From assembly GCA_026874595.1 (NCBI GenBank), contig CM049315.1, positions 66,969,916 through 67,033,915 on the forward strand: DNA of 64,000 nucleotides. The letters are read 5' to 3'. Shown one piece after another: positions 1 to 19,255 of this stretch. Both the position numbers and the translations under genes were made by a program. The DNA is from Sipunculus nudus. Lineage: Eukaryota > Annelida > Sipuncula > Golfingiida > Sipunculidae. How positions within the stretch are numbered: the stretch's first letter is position 1; each line of letters opens with the position of its first letter. The notes below the pieces were generated by a model. The model had not been told where the DNA came from and searched no databases. It saw only the letters and a list, made by a program, of their open reading frames with translations.

Positions 1-405
1 AAGCCATGAATAATCCAGAAGACTTAACTGACATGAAGACATCAGAGAGAATCCCTGAAGTTTTGTCAGGGCTTCATCATTTTGCCAGTGAGTCACTTTC
101 AAAGATACACTGAGGCTCTAATGATATATGATAGAAAACACATTATTCACTTGGCATCCAAATAAGCAGAAATTAATTGGTTTTTCATTCACAGACTTAC
201 GTATTGTACCCAAAAGGTAGGTCCTACATATTTCTGTGAAAAACCCTATAATTCTTAAATGTTGCATTTTACATTACTCTAATAGAATTAGGAATGTGGC
301 AAACCCACTCTATTTAAATAAACAAATTTTTGAGAAATGAAAACTGGTACTGCTATCAGTAATTCCACTGTGGTTACTAGCAAGGCTCTCCTTCTCCTGT
401 AGTCA

Positions 406-7092
<6,687 letters not shown>

Positions 7093-7099
7093 TTTCTGA

Positions 7100-7915
7100 A
7101 ATGGAAAAAAAGGGAGATAACTGCCTCCGTCAGAAGGGTATGCATTCATATCTGTTTGTGCTTGTGTCTGTGTGTTTGCTCATAATATAATTCATGCAGC
7201 CATGATCGAAATTTTTATAAAATTTTCAGGGCAATGCAGGCGTGGACCAATTAAGAATCGATTATATTTTGATGTGAATCCTGCATCTGATCAAAATTCA
7301 GGAATATCATCAAGGAAGATTTACAAATGTTGAGTCACTTATGCACGAATGAATCTGGGAACATGGGCCGAATATGTGAATGCAAACACTGGTTAGAGAG
7401 CATCCCAAAATAGTGACCACCAACATGGCAGAGGATTGCATTCCTTAGAAAGCAGATTTCTAGTTTTAGGTAGTGTGACAGTTGTTTTCTTCAATTTATG
7501 CACACACATGTAAATGTATGGAACAGTGATTTCTCTTTAATATTACAGTCCATTTGAATGCCAGATAACTGTTCAAAAAGCTAGGTATTTCTAGGTAACT
7601 ACCTTTTTAGCTGTAAAATACATATAAGAATGGAATTTAACCCTGATATATACATATTTGGAATCATATCAGAATATCCTTTTTAATTAGCTATATATAA
7701 TTAAAGTTTTGTTGGTGGTCTGAAGCGGGGGACTGTGGGGATAGGGTATATATACCCCCCATTTTGGCAAGGGGGATGATAAAAGTAAGATTTATATAAT
7801 GGAAATAAAATATATCAATGATTAGAATGAGAAATATTTGTTACATTTCTGCCTTTCTGCTTGACCATATACTTTAATCTTATACTTGGTTTTAATATAT
7901 CAAAATATATACAAA
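7100..7915. other. Upstream flank of hydrolase exon 1, no gene seen
   Basis: AT-rich. The upstream 5' exon implied by the acceptor at 7098-7096 was not located. No conserved promoter element can be supported. Confidence 0.5.
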
Positions 7916-7935
7916 AATATATATATATATATATA

Positions 7936-8116
7936 CAGTGAAACCTCGTTGTGTCGAACTCGCATAAGTCAAATACCTCGCTTATGTCGAAGTTACCGAC
8001 TCGATATTCCGGACAACACTAGTTAAATTATAACCAAATAAAACCCGCTTGTGTCGAACCTTGGATGTGTCGAAGTTTTCCGAGGGTCCCTTCGACTTCG
8101 ACACAACGAGGTTTCA

Positions 8117-8119
<3 letters not shown>
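7936..8119. mobile_element. 184-bp pogo/mariner-type MITE inside a TA repeat
   Basis: Perfect 23-bp terminal inverted repeats starting CAGTGAAACCTCGTTGTGTC, further paired inward after one mismatch. TA lies on both sides, as expected for Tc1/mariner/pogo insertion, and both flanks are (TA)n tracts (7917-7935 and 8120-8155). Noncoding. Confidence 0.88.
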
Positions 8120-8159
<40 letters not shown>

Positions 8160-9760
8160 CACACACATATATATATGGACTAGCTTCATGTTAACCAAAC
8201 CAAACTTTATTCCAATGTTCCACCACAAGCCTTAATGTTACTACTGTTCTGCCATCATCACATTCACTGGAGATGATGTTGACAGATGACGTCCTAATTA
8301 CCAATTATTGTATTACCAGGTGACATCCCAGGCATATGCTGTATGCATTATGTATGTCAACTGTGAATATATATATTCAGCAACTGGTCAAGGGTCAAAT
8401 GACTCATATCTGACTACAATTTACAAGGAAAATTTTCCTCCCTAGAAACTGAAAGGCAAAACAAGTAAACCAGTTATTCAAAACAAATCTGCATTACCAC
8501 ATTTTGAAATATTTCCTGAAACACACTTATTTTCTAAATGTACTGTTTTATTACAAACTTCCAGGAATTTAATTATTTTTTCAATTCAAACTGAATCAGA
8601 CTAGACAGTATGTCAACTAAACACTCAAAATGTACTTGATTAAAGAATTTGCTTCAAGAGGATGTTTGTAAATATAAAAGACAATAGTCTAGCAGTCTGT
8701 GCTGTGACATTTATGAAACATCAACACATTATATGTGTTTCATAGTGTTTTTTCTTATGTACAGTAAACACCAGTGTTTTGGGTGATACTACGTAGTACA
8801 CATACAAAGCTGAGTAGGATAAACACAAGCTGTCCTACTGTGCATGGTGTTGATAAGGGTACATTAGTCATGACAAGATCTTGGGCATGATTAATTTTAT
8901 TGAGGTAAATCCAATAATGGTATATCTTTGTTTAATATGTGACAAATTCTTAACAACAGCAAGGATTGCTACATAGCTGTCATAATATAAATTCTTAAAT
9001 TAGGAACAAATGGAAAAGTTCAGAAATTTATATCAATCTATTTATTTTACACATTGTGCAGATGCATCAGCTGCATAGCTGCAGGAAGCCAGGAATTGAC
9101 ATCATCATATCTATTGATGGAAAAGAAACCTTGAAGACTTGCAGAGAGCTTCAGCCCAGATATTTTTTTTTATATACTTTGTTTAACCAGATTGTCATAA
9201 AATTATGTGTGGTGATTTATGTATGCTGGTCTGTTGTTTAGAATATGTTACCATATATGAGATAAGATTAGTAAACTCCTTAGCCACTTTTAAGCATAGA
9301 GCCAAATCCTTCTTTTTCAGCTCTTAATTTCATACTCTATATAGCATTTTAGATTTTATCTTTGATCTTTTCATGGTTTATAGTAACCTAATTACTTGCA
9401 AATAACTTAAAAACACCTGTTCCTTCATTCACATGAGATTTGCAGTGAATGCCATGTGTTTATGCTCTAATTTTATTTGTTCATAAATTGCTTGATTTAA
9501 TTATCATCATATGTTTGTCAGATTTAATGTGTATAGATTTGTGTATATGATCTTATGTATTTTAATGTAAATGTATTTTATATGTATACTTTAAAAGGGC
9601 CTAGTGGAAGAACAGAATTACTTCTGAACAAGTTACCCTGTATAAATATACTGAAATAATAATAAAATAATAACAATAAATATATATAAAGATGAAAATT
9701 AAACAGAAGTCATGGTAAATAACTGATTTATATTATATAAGAAGAAAATATTATTGAAAT
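8160..9760. other. Intergenic AT-rich DNA, no gene seen
   Basis: No coding, RNA or structured repeat signal recognised; only short chance open frames. Confidence 0.5.
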
Positions 9761-9761
9761 A

Positions 9762-10952
9762 CAGTGGAACCCTGCCTTGCGACCACCCCACAATTGCGAC
9801 CACCTCACAATTACGACCACTTTGCTTGGTCCCGAATTTTTTTTAGTTTATTTATGTTTATAAATGACTCAAAATTAGGACCACCCCTGAATTCAGAATT
9901 ACGACCAGATTTCCTGGCCCCAGCGCTACTACGACCCTGCTAATGTGACCACTGCCGAGAAGTATTGAAACAACATTTGTCACGAGTCAATGGCTGCGCC
10001 TGGTCACAACCACCTTAACGAAAGATCAAAGCGTGTAACAAGGTTTCTCAACCCGAGTGTTAAACTTGTCCAGCATATCTTCCTGACTCGGCGTATGCGC
10101 TGAGACTCATTTAGGCGTAAGTTATAGATCAAAAAGGGTAAACATTGGCCTGATTACTTAATAAGCCGGTCTGCCCTGGGGTCTTTGGCTAGTGATACTA
10201 ATTGCCCTCAGTGATAACCTGTATTACAGCTACCCTGAGTGTACATATTGTTCGATCCTCATTGGATGCGTTCATACCTTTCTCAAACAGAGTATGGAGC
10301 AGTCAGTAAAATGTATGAATAAAGCTTGCATGGGCCAAATCACACACATTGTCTTGCCTTATCTGATAGATCATGGTCAGTTTATTTCTCTACTGGTTCA
10401 GTTTGCATTTAAATTGTTTGCTGTTATGCCACCATGCCTCTGAAAGAGCTCTCCTTGAAGTTGAAAGTGACGTTAATCAAGGAGGCAACACCAGGACAAA
10501 GTCAGCCCCAACTGGCTGGGCAGTTTAGCGTCGCTAAACTCAAGTGCACGCAATATACACTCAAGCGGAAAGCTAAATATGTGACAGCCACGTATTATGT
10601 TCAATATGTATTCAGTAGGTTGTCTTCGCATTGCCTCTAATATTATTATGTGTTAATCATCAGTCACTACGTATGTGTATATGTATATTGATTTTCATCT
10701 TGAATAAATATATAAAACAATTTAGTTTTCTATTCAGCTTCACACAAAAAAAACATTTAAAATAAGGGTCCTCCGCAAAGTAAAATATTTTGTTATAATT
10801 CACATTAATGATATGCCATAGATACACACTGATACACATTAAACATTAGCGTGTTATATGCGACCAAGATAAGAGTTTCACAAATACGACCACCCCAAAT
10901 TACAACCACTTTGATCAGTCCCCAGGGTGGTTGTAATTGTGGGGTTCCACTG
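9762..10952 (+). mobile_element. Pogo/Tigger-like DNA transposon, internally deleted
   Basis: The ends are inverted (CAGTGGAACCCTGCC at left; complement of GTGGGGTTCCACTG at right, reading CAGTGGAACCCCAC) and flanked by TA on both sides (9760-9761, 10953-10954). Subterminal GCGACCAC/ACGACCAC motifs repeat near both ends. It carries the start of a transposase but is far too short to encode a full one. Confidence 0.85.
10434..10560 (+). pseudogene. Tigger/pogo transposase N-terminus (psq/CENP-B-type HTH), truncated
   Basis: The ATG sits in near-ideal context (GCCACCATGCC). The frame reads LSLKLKVTLIKEATPGQSQPQ then LAGQFSVAKL, matching the first helix-turn-helix of pogo/Tigger transposases and CENP-B (basic start, K..LI.E...G.S...LA..F.V.K). 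After about 45 residues the similarity ends; no DDE catalytic core follows before the right TIR. Encoded DNA-binding function is possible for the fragment but unproven. Confidence 0.68.
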
Positions 10953-10954
10953 TA

Positions 10955-11697
10955 TATATATTAACAATACATCAGTTGAACACTGACGGTGACACTTCAA
11001 ATATATATGATATATCAACAATATACTGAATGTTCATAACACTTAAAAAATTCACATCTCCAGTTTCACATGAGATATCATAAGAAAAAGATGAGACAGT
11101 TTAACACATGATTTTACTATTACTGATGTTATATATATCTAAGGTATTGTAGTATATATATATAATGAAGATTTTGAAGAGTTGCAAGTATTTCATTCAG
11201 TCTTATGTTCATGCCCAAGTCACATGCAGTCTGCTGTGTAAAATATATTTGTATACCTATGTTATATCTGTATATCTATGCACGTTTCATAATTATAGAA
11301 TCAATCATGTAATACATTAGTACAAGCAAACGAGTCTGTGATTCCCTGGACAAGGAGCATGTGTGTGTGTTTGTTGCAGTGGTCCTCACAGACCGATGTG
11401 AGAGGACAGTGCTGTCTGAGGTGCTGCTTGAGTTTGTACATCCTACTTGCCCCCAGCCAATAAACCCAAGATCTAAAAATAGCAACTTGGGGCTTACCCC
11501 GATCAGGGCAGGGCTATTATAAACTTGACCAGGGCAGGGCTATTATAAACTCGGGCCAGCACATGCGATAACACCCTGCAATTTTTAGAAATGGCCAACG
11601 CGCACAGGAACACCCCAGTGCCAGTACTGCCAGTGCTTTCAAACTATTTAAGTTGGCACTGGTAACAGAAGAAGGGAGTGGGAGTTTTTTCCGATAA
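10955..11697. other. Intergenic, no gene seen
   Basis: AT-rich. A 26-bp motif (CAGGGCAGGGCTATTATAAACT region) occurs twice at about 11502-11552. Nothing else recognised. Confidence 0.5.
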
Positions 11698-12608
11698 GGG
11701 TCTAAAACACTACTGGTCTGGTTGGCAGTGTGGTCTGGTTTTTACTAACATACTCTCTGCCAAATGTGAGATATATCACGTAAAAAAAATAAAATAAAAG
11801 AATTACAAGTTTAAAATCTTCAAAGGGAAATCTGAGACTACGTTCATATATATCTCATCTAACAGCAGATATTCTAAGGATTTCAAATATGTATATATCA
11901 TTGTGGCTAAAATTCATTTTAATATGAATTATTCAGCTAAATTAAACCAAAGTTGTTTGACAAGCATGAGACCTTAAGCAAGTTTTTAGAATAGTTCTAA
12001 CTTCATACACACTTCATATATTTTTTCATTTTTTTTCCAATTAGGTCAACTGTCCATTGAGCAGTGATTTATATTTTATGACCCTCTTGATCAACAACAC
12101 AAATATATATATTGTTTTGTACATGTTTATTTAGGTAAATGTATGAAGTCTTCATTTCTTTTTCTCTGTCCTGTATATGTAATAGTCATTTATATAATAT
12201 CTGTTGTATGATTGTATGTAATAATTTTCTTTTTTGTTTGAAAAACAACATTTGCTTAGTAGCATTGTTTGGCTATACATATTATGAATTTAACATTTTT
12301 AAGCAATGGTTACAGTTATATAAAATAATAAACTCATTAAAGGTTACTGACTTACTGTTATGTATATACTGTATATACTGTATACACACCATCACCCCAG
12401 TTATTACTCTATCGCACATTTAACCAGATAATGGCCTGGTGGGTTATCTATTTATCTGTTTATACAGCTGTTCATCTAATTAGATAGTATGGTGTGGCTG
12501 GTCCTGCAGTGATGCATGGAGGGTGGCTATATACATCATCATTTATAGTGGTCTACTGTACTGCCAACCAGACCACACTGCCAACCAGACCAGTAGTGTT
12601 TTAGACCC
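11698..12608. mobile_element. 911-bp unit with perfect 43-bp terminal inverted repeats
   Basis: The left arm 11698-11740 (GGGTCTAAAACACTACTGGT...) is the exact reverse complement of 12566-12608. The arm itself contains a CTGGTCTGGTTGGCAG/GTGGTCTGGTT internal repeat. The interior is AT-rich and noncoding. The TIRs suggest a nonautonomous DNA transposon, but the termini do not match a superfamily I can name and no clear target duplication is visible. Confidence 0.75.
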
Positions 12609-12659
12609 TATTGGTGGGAGTAACAGAGGGCATGACAACTTTTGCTTCATATATATAAT

Positions 12660-13200
12660 GTACTACTTGACTGTCTTGTATAAAACGACGAAGGGGCATT
12701 AAAGATATACCTCAAGGGAAAGACTGGAGAACTGACAAGTCGACAGAAGCCCTCAGTCGCGTTAAGTGTTGTTGATAGCTCGAGTTGAGGGCAAAGGGTT
12801 TGTTTACATGGGCGATATTAGGGGAGCCCGAACAAAGTCCAGCTTAAGGTCACAGTCCCTTTACAAAGAAACATTGTTAGACGAAACTGCTTACTCAGCT
12901 TGAATCCGTGTTCCTAAGTTGAACAGATCGTTGAAAAGAGCAGAGAATTAAGAGAATACTAAAGTCAGAAGGCCGTGGAGTTTCGAGTTGCAGCAGACGG
13001 CTCCAGGAATACTCACTAAAACTCAGATGTACTGAGTCTGATGGCGGATGCAAAGTAGGACGCAAAACCGAACATCAACCTCGGATGCCTTTCAACATTC
13101 CAGCAATCAGAGGGATCAGAAGTTTTGTCATGAACAGAGGTTTGGCAACTTCATGAGTAGGCCTAATTCACAATTTCTTGAGGAGTAACACAAGATTGTC
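12660..13200. other. Higher-GC anonymous segment
   Basis: Bases 12690-13150 are visibly richer in G+C and CpG than the flanks. No long frame or recognisable protein on either strand. It could be an untranslated exon, an old repeat or a regulatory segment; sequence alone does not decide. Confidence 0.3.
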
Positions 13201-13329
13201 CCCATATTTATTTATTTTAGCTCCTGAAACATATAAGTAAAATCAGATTTAATCCAAACATTAAAGGAATTCAATTAAATCAATATGCAATATTGTATTT
13301 TACTATACAGATTTCTTTGGGGTTAACAG

Positions 13330-13640
13330 GATAAGATTAAAAGAACAATACTAATTGCACCTTTAGAAAGAGGAGGAAATGACATGAACGATTCATATAA
13401 AATAAAAAATGGATGCAATTAAATTCAATTGGATTAAAAGATTTTTAACTGGGTATTTATTGGAAGGATGGAGATATATAGTAAACCGGCAGTTCAACGG
13501 AACAGGTCCACTGATATTTATATATAATTTACGAAACAAAGATACAAAAAACTTTAACATAATATGTCAAAATCTTTTGGAAAGAAGTGTTAGCTAGGTT
13601 AATGGTGCCAATATAACTTTAATCAAACAAATGTGGGTAC
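13330..13640 (+). pseudogene. Non-LTR retrotransposon reverse transcriptase relic (C-terminal part)
   Basis: Three frames in succession read KIKRTILIAPLERGGNDMND, then MDAIKFNWIKRFL...GW, then FWKEVLARL. This is the order of the post-catalytic region of LINE ORF2 (P.e.GG..m.d, then .aikl.WikRll, then fW.evL..w). At least two frameshifts break it, so it is dead. Confidence 0.65.
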
Positions 13641-14410
13641 TGACATATTGTCACAAATATTATTCTTCAAAAATAAAAAAATTAAATAAATTAAATAAAG
13701 TCATGTATGTGATAAGGTTTTAGATAATGCTGGTCATACAAGGCTCTGTGATATAATCAAAACTTCCACCGTGAAATACAGGTATGTATTTTAATCTTAT
13801 ATTGAGAATAAAATAAAACAAAGGTTAAGGTTAACTTTTAAAATATAGGTTGATATTTCCAGTTATTTGGAAGAAAGAATGGCAACTTCGTTAACCTGCT
13901 TCTGTACCAAACAAAATTGAATAAAATAATGGAAATGAAGAGAGTTATATATGCTCTTTACAATGGACTTATACTCAATATTTATACGAAACATACAAAG
14001 ATGATAATCAAATTGTACAGAGACTTGGGATGTGACTGTAAAAATATAATATTTGATGCTTTAAAAAAATAACAATATCTGAAACACTAAGAATTTTTTA
14101 GTTTAAACTGATACATATGTTAAAATCACGTTGACAACGTTGAATTAACGTCCAGTTCCCGCTGGGCATGTACTGCACTAAATCCATTTATTTTTTTACA
14201 ACTGGCAAGAAAGATATACTATGTTTGTTCTCTTTGATAAACTGAGAAAGAACCTTTTATTGCATCACAGAAAATAACATCATGGACGGAAAATTAGTTT
14301 TTGAGTTTACATTTTGTGAGAGATTTTGTTAACTTAACTTACTAAAATGTGTTACATTCAAACAAAACTATCTCTAAAACACTTTATATAAGCCTATTAG
14401 TTTTATTTAG

Positions 14411-14471
<61 letters not shown>

Positions 14472-15200
14472 TTGTAGATGTAAAGACATATTGCCACACT
14501 TTAGCAGTTTTCAAGCTTATATCAAGCAGATATATAAAATTGAAAAAAATAATAGCAAAAACAAACTGCCAGTATTTTAGTCCATTATAATAAATGGAAA
14601 GCATTAAACAAGTTTTTACAATAGTTCATGCATATACATGTTCTTTTTCGCCCAAGTCCTGAAACTGTCCATTGAACAGTGATATTGTATTTCTTTTACC
14701 CACTAGATCAACAGCACAAAGTATAAAACGGTTTGCACGTGTATATGTAGGTAAATATGTGATGTCTGAATTCCCTATTCTTCGTCATGTAAATGTACCA
14801 GTCGTTTATATGTCATCTGTCGTAGAATGGTATGTCATATTTGTTTGTATTTTTTTTAATTAAAAAATATCACAGTCCCTTGAATTCTAATTTTAGGAGG
14901 AAATGGGGAGAAATCGACAAAGCATATTACAGCTTTTTAGTGATACATGCTGTCTCTGTTGGTAATAATGCATTTTTATTGTGTATTTAACTGTGAAAAG
15001 CTGGAACAATATTAAATTTCATAAACGTGTGAGCTTGTTTATACATATCCCTTTGTAAATAACACCGTTTGCTGGTATGAAGAAAGGCCTCCGGGATTGA
15101 CGTCTACTGACTTGGCATCCGAGATCCGATTTTCTATATCTGGATTTTAGTCCCTACCTCACTCGGAACATGTTGACCTTTCACCTCAAAACCTCGAAAC
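13641..15200. other. Intergenic, with (TA)n at 14415-14470
   Basis: Probably continues the LINE relic for some hundred bases (AT-rich, broken frames), then unique-looking AT-rich DNA. The (TA)28 tract is the only clear feature. Confidence 0.5.
14415..14470. repeat. (TA)n microsatellite
   Basis: About 28 uninterrupted TA units. Confidence 0.95.
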
Positions 15201-15208
15201 CTTTGTCC

Positions 15209-15296
15209 TAGACTGGTACCCCGCTCTATTCCGGCACCGCTGCTTAGGCAAATCTATGCTTGGCTGAGGGCCGTAATAGAGCAGGGTACCAGTCTA
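15209..15296. repeat. 27-bp inverted repeat (hairpin)
   Basis: TAGACTGGTACCCCGCTCTA (from 15209) pairs with 15270-15296 with 2 mismatches in 27. Outside it ACTCGGAACA (about 15163) and TGTTCCGAGT (about 15353) are also inverted, so the fold may extend. The GC content is above the flanks. Confidence 0.8.
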
Positions 15297-15475
15297 CCTG
15301 TGTCCCCGCAATCGGATCACCTCGGCCGTTCGTTGCCCTTTCCCCCCGAGGTGTTCCGAGTGTTGTCCCAGCTCTTGAGTTCGTGACGAACACTGTGACA
15401 GGTAACAGATAAATACACAGCACGGAGCACAGCAACCTAGACTAATTCCCAAACAGCATTCGCAGTAATGTATTG

Positions 15476-15630
15476 CACAGGCACTCGTTTCCCGCGCTAA
15501 AATGGCCTAGAAACCGTAAACACATTGAGTATGGGCGATATACCAGTGTTCTTTTATAACTGGTATATCGCGCATACTCAATGTGTTTACGGTTTCTAGG
15601 CCATTGTAGTGCTGGAAACGAGTGCCTGTG
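15476..15630. repeat. Fold-back: 72-bp arms, 11-nt loop
   Basis: 15476-15547 is the reverse complement of 15559-15630 at 68 of 72 positions, loop 15548-15558. Arms start CACAGGCACTCGTTTCC. Could be a snap-back or MITE-type element, or a transcribed hairpin precursor; no terminal motif or target duplication identifies it. Confidence 0.92.
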
Positions 15631-15639
15631 ATGTATTGG

Positions 15640-16397
15640 TGTAAGTGTTCAAACAGTTGAAGTTGGTTTTTAATTGTATTTACTACTGTTAGAGCTGGAT
15701 CGGGTGTACTCACAAGGACTTTTTGACGGATGTGGACTGGTTCTCCACTCCACTAAAAAAATTATCTTCCCCCCTCTTTCTTGTACCATCTTACCACTGA
15801 TATTGGGTTAACTAGTATTTCAAAACCATGAACAATTTCAAAAGAAAAAGTCGTGACCAAAATAAAAGCTTATATATGGTAACCTATTGTTTTTTTCTTT
15901 CTTTTTTAAGTTTTAGCTCGCTTTAAAAAAAAAGGTTGACACAACTTTATGTAGCCTGAATATTACCAAATAGGGTGGTTCCCTCATTAATTCCAATGAC
16001 GTCGCCCAAGAATAGACACTCCCCAGCATGCCTTTCCAGGCTGTAAACAAGAGCCAAAGGAGGTATACTATTTAATTGTCAGGTTTTCTTGAGAGTTAAC
16101 TTGAATAGTTTAATACATACTGAATATTTAAGTTACAATTTATATCTCAGCTAAGTCAACACAGCTGCTTTTTGCATTATATGTAGGGGTTGTTGCAAAT
16201 CCTAACGCTAAATGCCGAATATCGTGGTCTGAACCACTTTGGTCAGATCTGACCCAGCTTTAGAGGAAAAGCTCTCCGCGTTAGGTGTACCAAAACAAGA
16301 AAGAACAAATACAATTGAGCACGTTGCGAGCCTGTTGCTAAACTCCATGATTGGGGGATTACACGTAAACATATGGGGAAAGCTGTGAAAAATGAAA
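15640..16397. other. Intergenic, no gene seen
   Basis: AT-rich, no recognised feature. Confidence 0.5.
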
Positions 16398-18848
16398 TTT
16401 TTAGCTCAGCTGACTTTCAGTCATGCTGGGCTATAGCGATGGGTCTTTGTCCGTCGTCCTTCCGTCTGTCCGTCCGTCTGTCCATCCGGCCGGCCATCCG
16501 TCTGTTAGCAGGGCACAAATAGTAACCGTAGGGGCTAGGGCCATGAACCCTATGCAGTCTTAGAGGTTATAAAAAGATCTCCTTGCAAACCTGAAATTAG
16601 GTCACTGCGACCTATATTCTCGAAGTTATGGGGTGTGTTTGCACCCCCCAGAAATAACTCTTTGAGACAAAATTTTCATCCCAAACCTTCCATCTTTCAC
16701 ATACAGCTCACCTACCAACAGGGGAAGAACCATAATTTTTTTTAGGTCAAAAGGTCAAAGGTCAAGGTCACAGGAGCCTCTTCTTTGAAAAGCCTGTGGA
16801 TGCATTTTAAGCCAACCCTTTCATCCCAATTCTTTGATCTTTCAAATATAGCTCACCTACTAAGTTGGAGAAGAATCCTATAGATTTTGAGGTCACAAGG
16901 TCAAAGGTCAGGGTCACAGGATCCACTTCTTTGAAAAGTTTGTGGACACATTTCAAGCTAGACTTTTCATTCCAAACCTTCCAGCACTGACATCGCTTCT
17001 CTGCCAACAGGGGAAAAGACCTGTTGATTTTGAGGTCAAAGGTCAAGTTCACAGCACCCACTTCTTGCGTGGAGTCATTTTCAGGCAAACTTTTCAATCT
17101 GTACCTTCCATCTGTCATATATGGCTTACCTACCAATAAGGGAAGAAGCCTATTGATGTTGAGGTCAAAAAGTCAAAGGTCAAGGTCACAATATTTAATT
17201 GTTCTAAATGCTTGTGAGCATATTTCAAGTGTAACTGTTCAACCCAAACCTTCAGTCTTTCACATATGCCACATCTATGCATCACTCAGTTTGACTCAAA
17301 CTTCATATTTATGGGTCTTTTTGCTTGAATAAATAACTTATTGATTTTGGGGTCAGCTGGTCAGCAGGTTAAAGGTTGCAGGTCAAAGTTATTCACCCAT
17401 TGGTTGCCAAGTAATTACACCAGATTTAAGTGGTTAGTAGTTACCCATCATTTAGAAAGAATCCAGTTGATATATGGGCAAAAGGCCAAAGTCATAGGTC
17501 AGGGATGTTCACAATTACTTATTTTATAGACCATCTCTATTTTTCTTGTATATATAACCATCCCACTCCAGCTGGGACATCTCCCTGTGTGGCTGTAATT
17601 GTGAGTGACACTGGTGACATATGACTCCCTTTTGTATCAGCCTATTAAGTGATAAGGCTCAGTGATAAGTACCTCGTTACTTCATAACAAAAACACTGTT
17701 GTCAGAATGCTTCAGCCAGGCATTAAGACTATGAGAGTATAGTATTAAGGTTTAGCTACTGATTTATAAGATGATGGGAACATTTTGCAGTTTATTTTAT
17801 GGAATCCTAGCAATAAACTTAGTTTCCTAGATATCTGAATATTTTAATATATATCACCACATATAAAAGCAAGTGTTTGTTCTCATAATATGTGGATGTG
17901 TACCTTGATTTAGGATGGCCTTTTGTTTTATTTCAAGACTCTTAGTCATGCTTTCTGCATTTCTTTTCTTTCAGGTTTGGCAGTTTACCTACCCTGCTGA
18001 CCCCATTGAAAAGCAGAGTGATAATAAAAAAAATTGGACTTACACTTTTTACAATTGCATATCTATAAATCTGATATGAGGGCCTGGACATGCCTTTTGA
18101 ATTATTTTGGGAATTCATTACTGGATAATTTGCCCCAAGTTTGGTCTCTTATTGGAGAATGTGGGATATCAAATGTCATACTTGTCAGAAATCCATTATG
18201 TCTGCCAGTTAGCCACCTTAGAAATTCTTTCTTCAGTGCAGTTTCAGCAATTTTTCTTTAATGTTTGGTCCGATTTAGAGAATGTTTGTTGTCTGATTTC
18301 AGACTTGTCAGAAGTCCAATATGGCCACCAGGCAACCATCTTTTAATTCCTTTTGATCATATTATCTCAAGAACAGTTAAAGTGAATGTAGTTGGATGTA
18401 TATTTATGTAATCTTGTAAAGGATTGGGTCAAATATTTCTGAATAAATATTACCATCATTTATAAAAGTGCAGTACAGTTGGCTTGTATTGAATAAAAAT
18501 TCATACAGAAGCACCTGTTTCTCAATAATTCTTGCATGTATTTCCTTGATTTTTGCTATATATTTTGATCTTATATTTGCCCTTTGTGGTGTTCCTTTTG
18601 AGACTGACAGGTTTCAAGCAAGCTGTTGGAATAGTTCCTGATAGCTTAACAATCATGCATTTTCCTAAGACCATCAATTCACTGTGTTTTAACCAGACAT
18701 AGGTGATATATATTTCTGTTGTCATAGAAAATTTTCAACAAATTGGCAAATTGGTTCTTCAAAATTTGACTGGAAGTTGTGAATCTCAGTCCATGATGTC
18801 ACAGGTCATGCTTGGCAGCTGAGCGTCATGACCCATGGGTCACTTGTT
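16398..18848 (+). mobile_element. Full-length Helentron-like element, family C (copy 1)
   Basis: Begins TTTTTAGCTCAGCTGAC, followed by a (GTCCGTC)n microsatellite at about 16445-16505. Ends GGCAGCTGAGCGTCATGACCC then ATGGGTCACTTGTT. The 5' GCTCAGCTG is inverted near the 3' end (CAGCTGAGC) and followed by the palindrome GACCCATGGGTC. A second copy in reverse orientation at 43339-45783 has nearly the same length (2451 against 2445 bp) and the same internal order, which defines the ends. No intact protein is encoded. Internal clusters of AGGTCA half-sites occur at about 16744, 16892, 17032 and 17162. Confidence 0.85.
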
Positions 18849-19255
18849 TTCCTTATGGGAGGGGTAAATCCCCCCCCCCCTCCTGAAACCTCCTACCCCC
18901 ATCCAACCCAGGGTAGAAATTGAGTCGGAATATGATCATACAGTATGGTTTGCTCAATAAAATGTAGGTTCAGTGAATGTGTTTACAATCAAAACTAGCC
19001 TTAAATATTTCTGATTCAAAGGAGTATTTATATTATAAACATTTTGTAGTTTTTAAATTAGCTCCTGTAGTAATAAATTTTATTATTTATAAATATATTT
19101 CCTTTTTTATCTTGTAGAGTTATAACTTTTAAATAATTGTTTTGAAACTTTTGAGGATCCCAGTTTGACCCTATGACCCTAGTTGCCTAGAGTTAAATAA
19201 GCAATTAATATACACCTTTATGTATCTTTGTGTTTTGATTCGTCAAATGTATGCA
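18849..19255. other. Intergenic, no gene seen
   Basis: Contains a C homopolymer at about 18870-18881. Otherwise plain AT-rich DNA. Confidence 0.5.
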
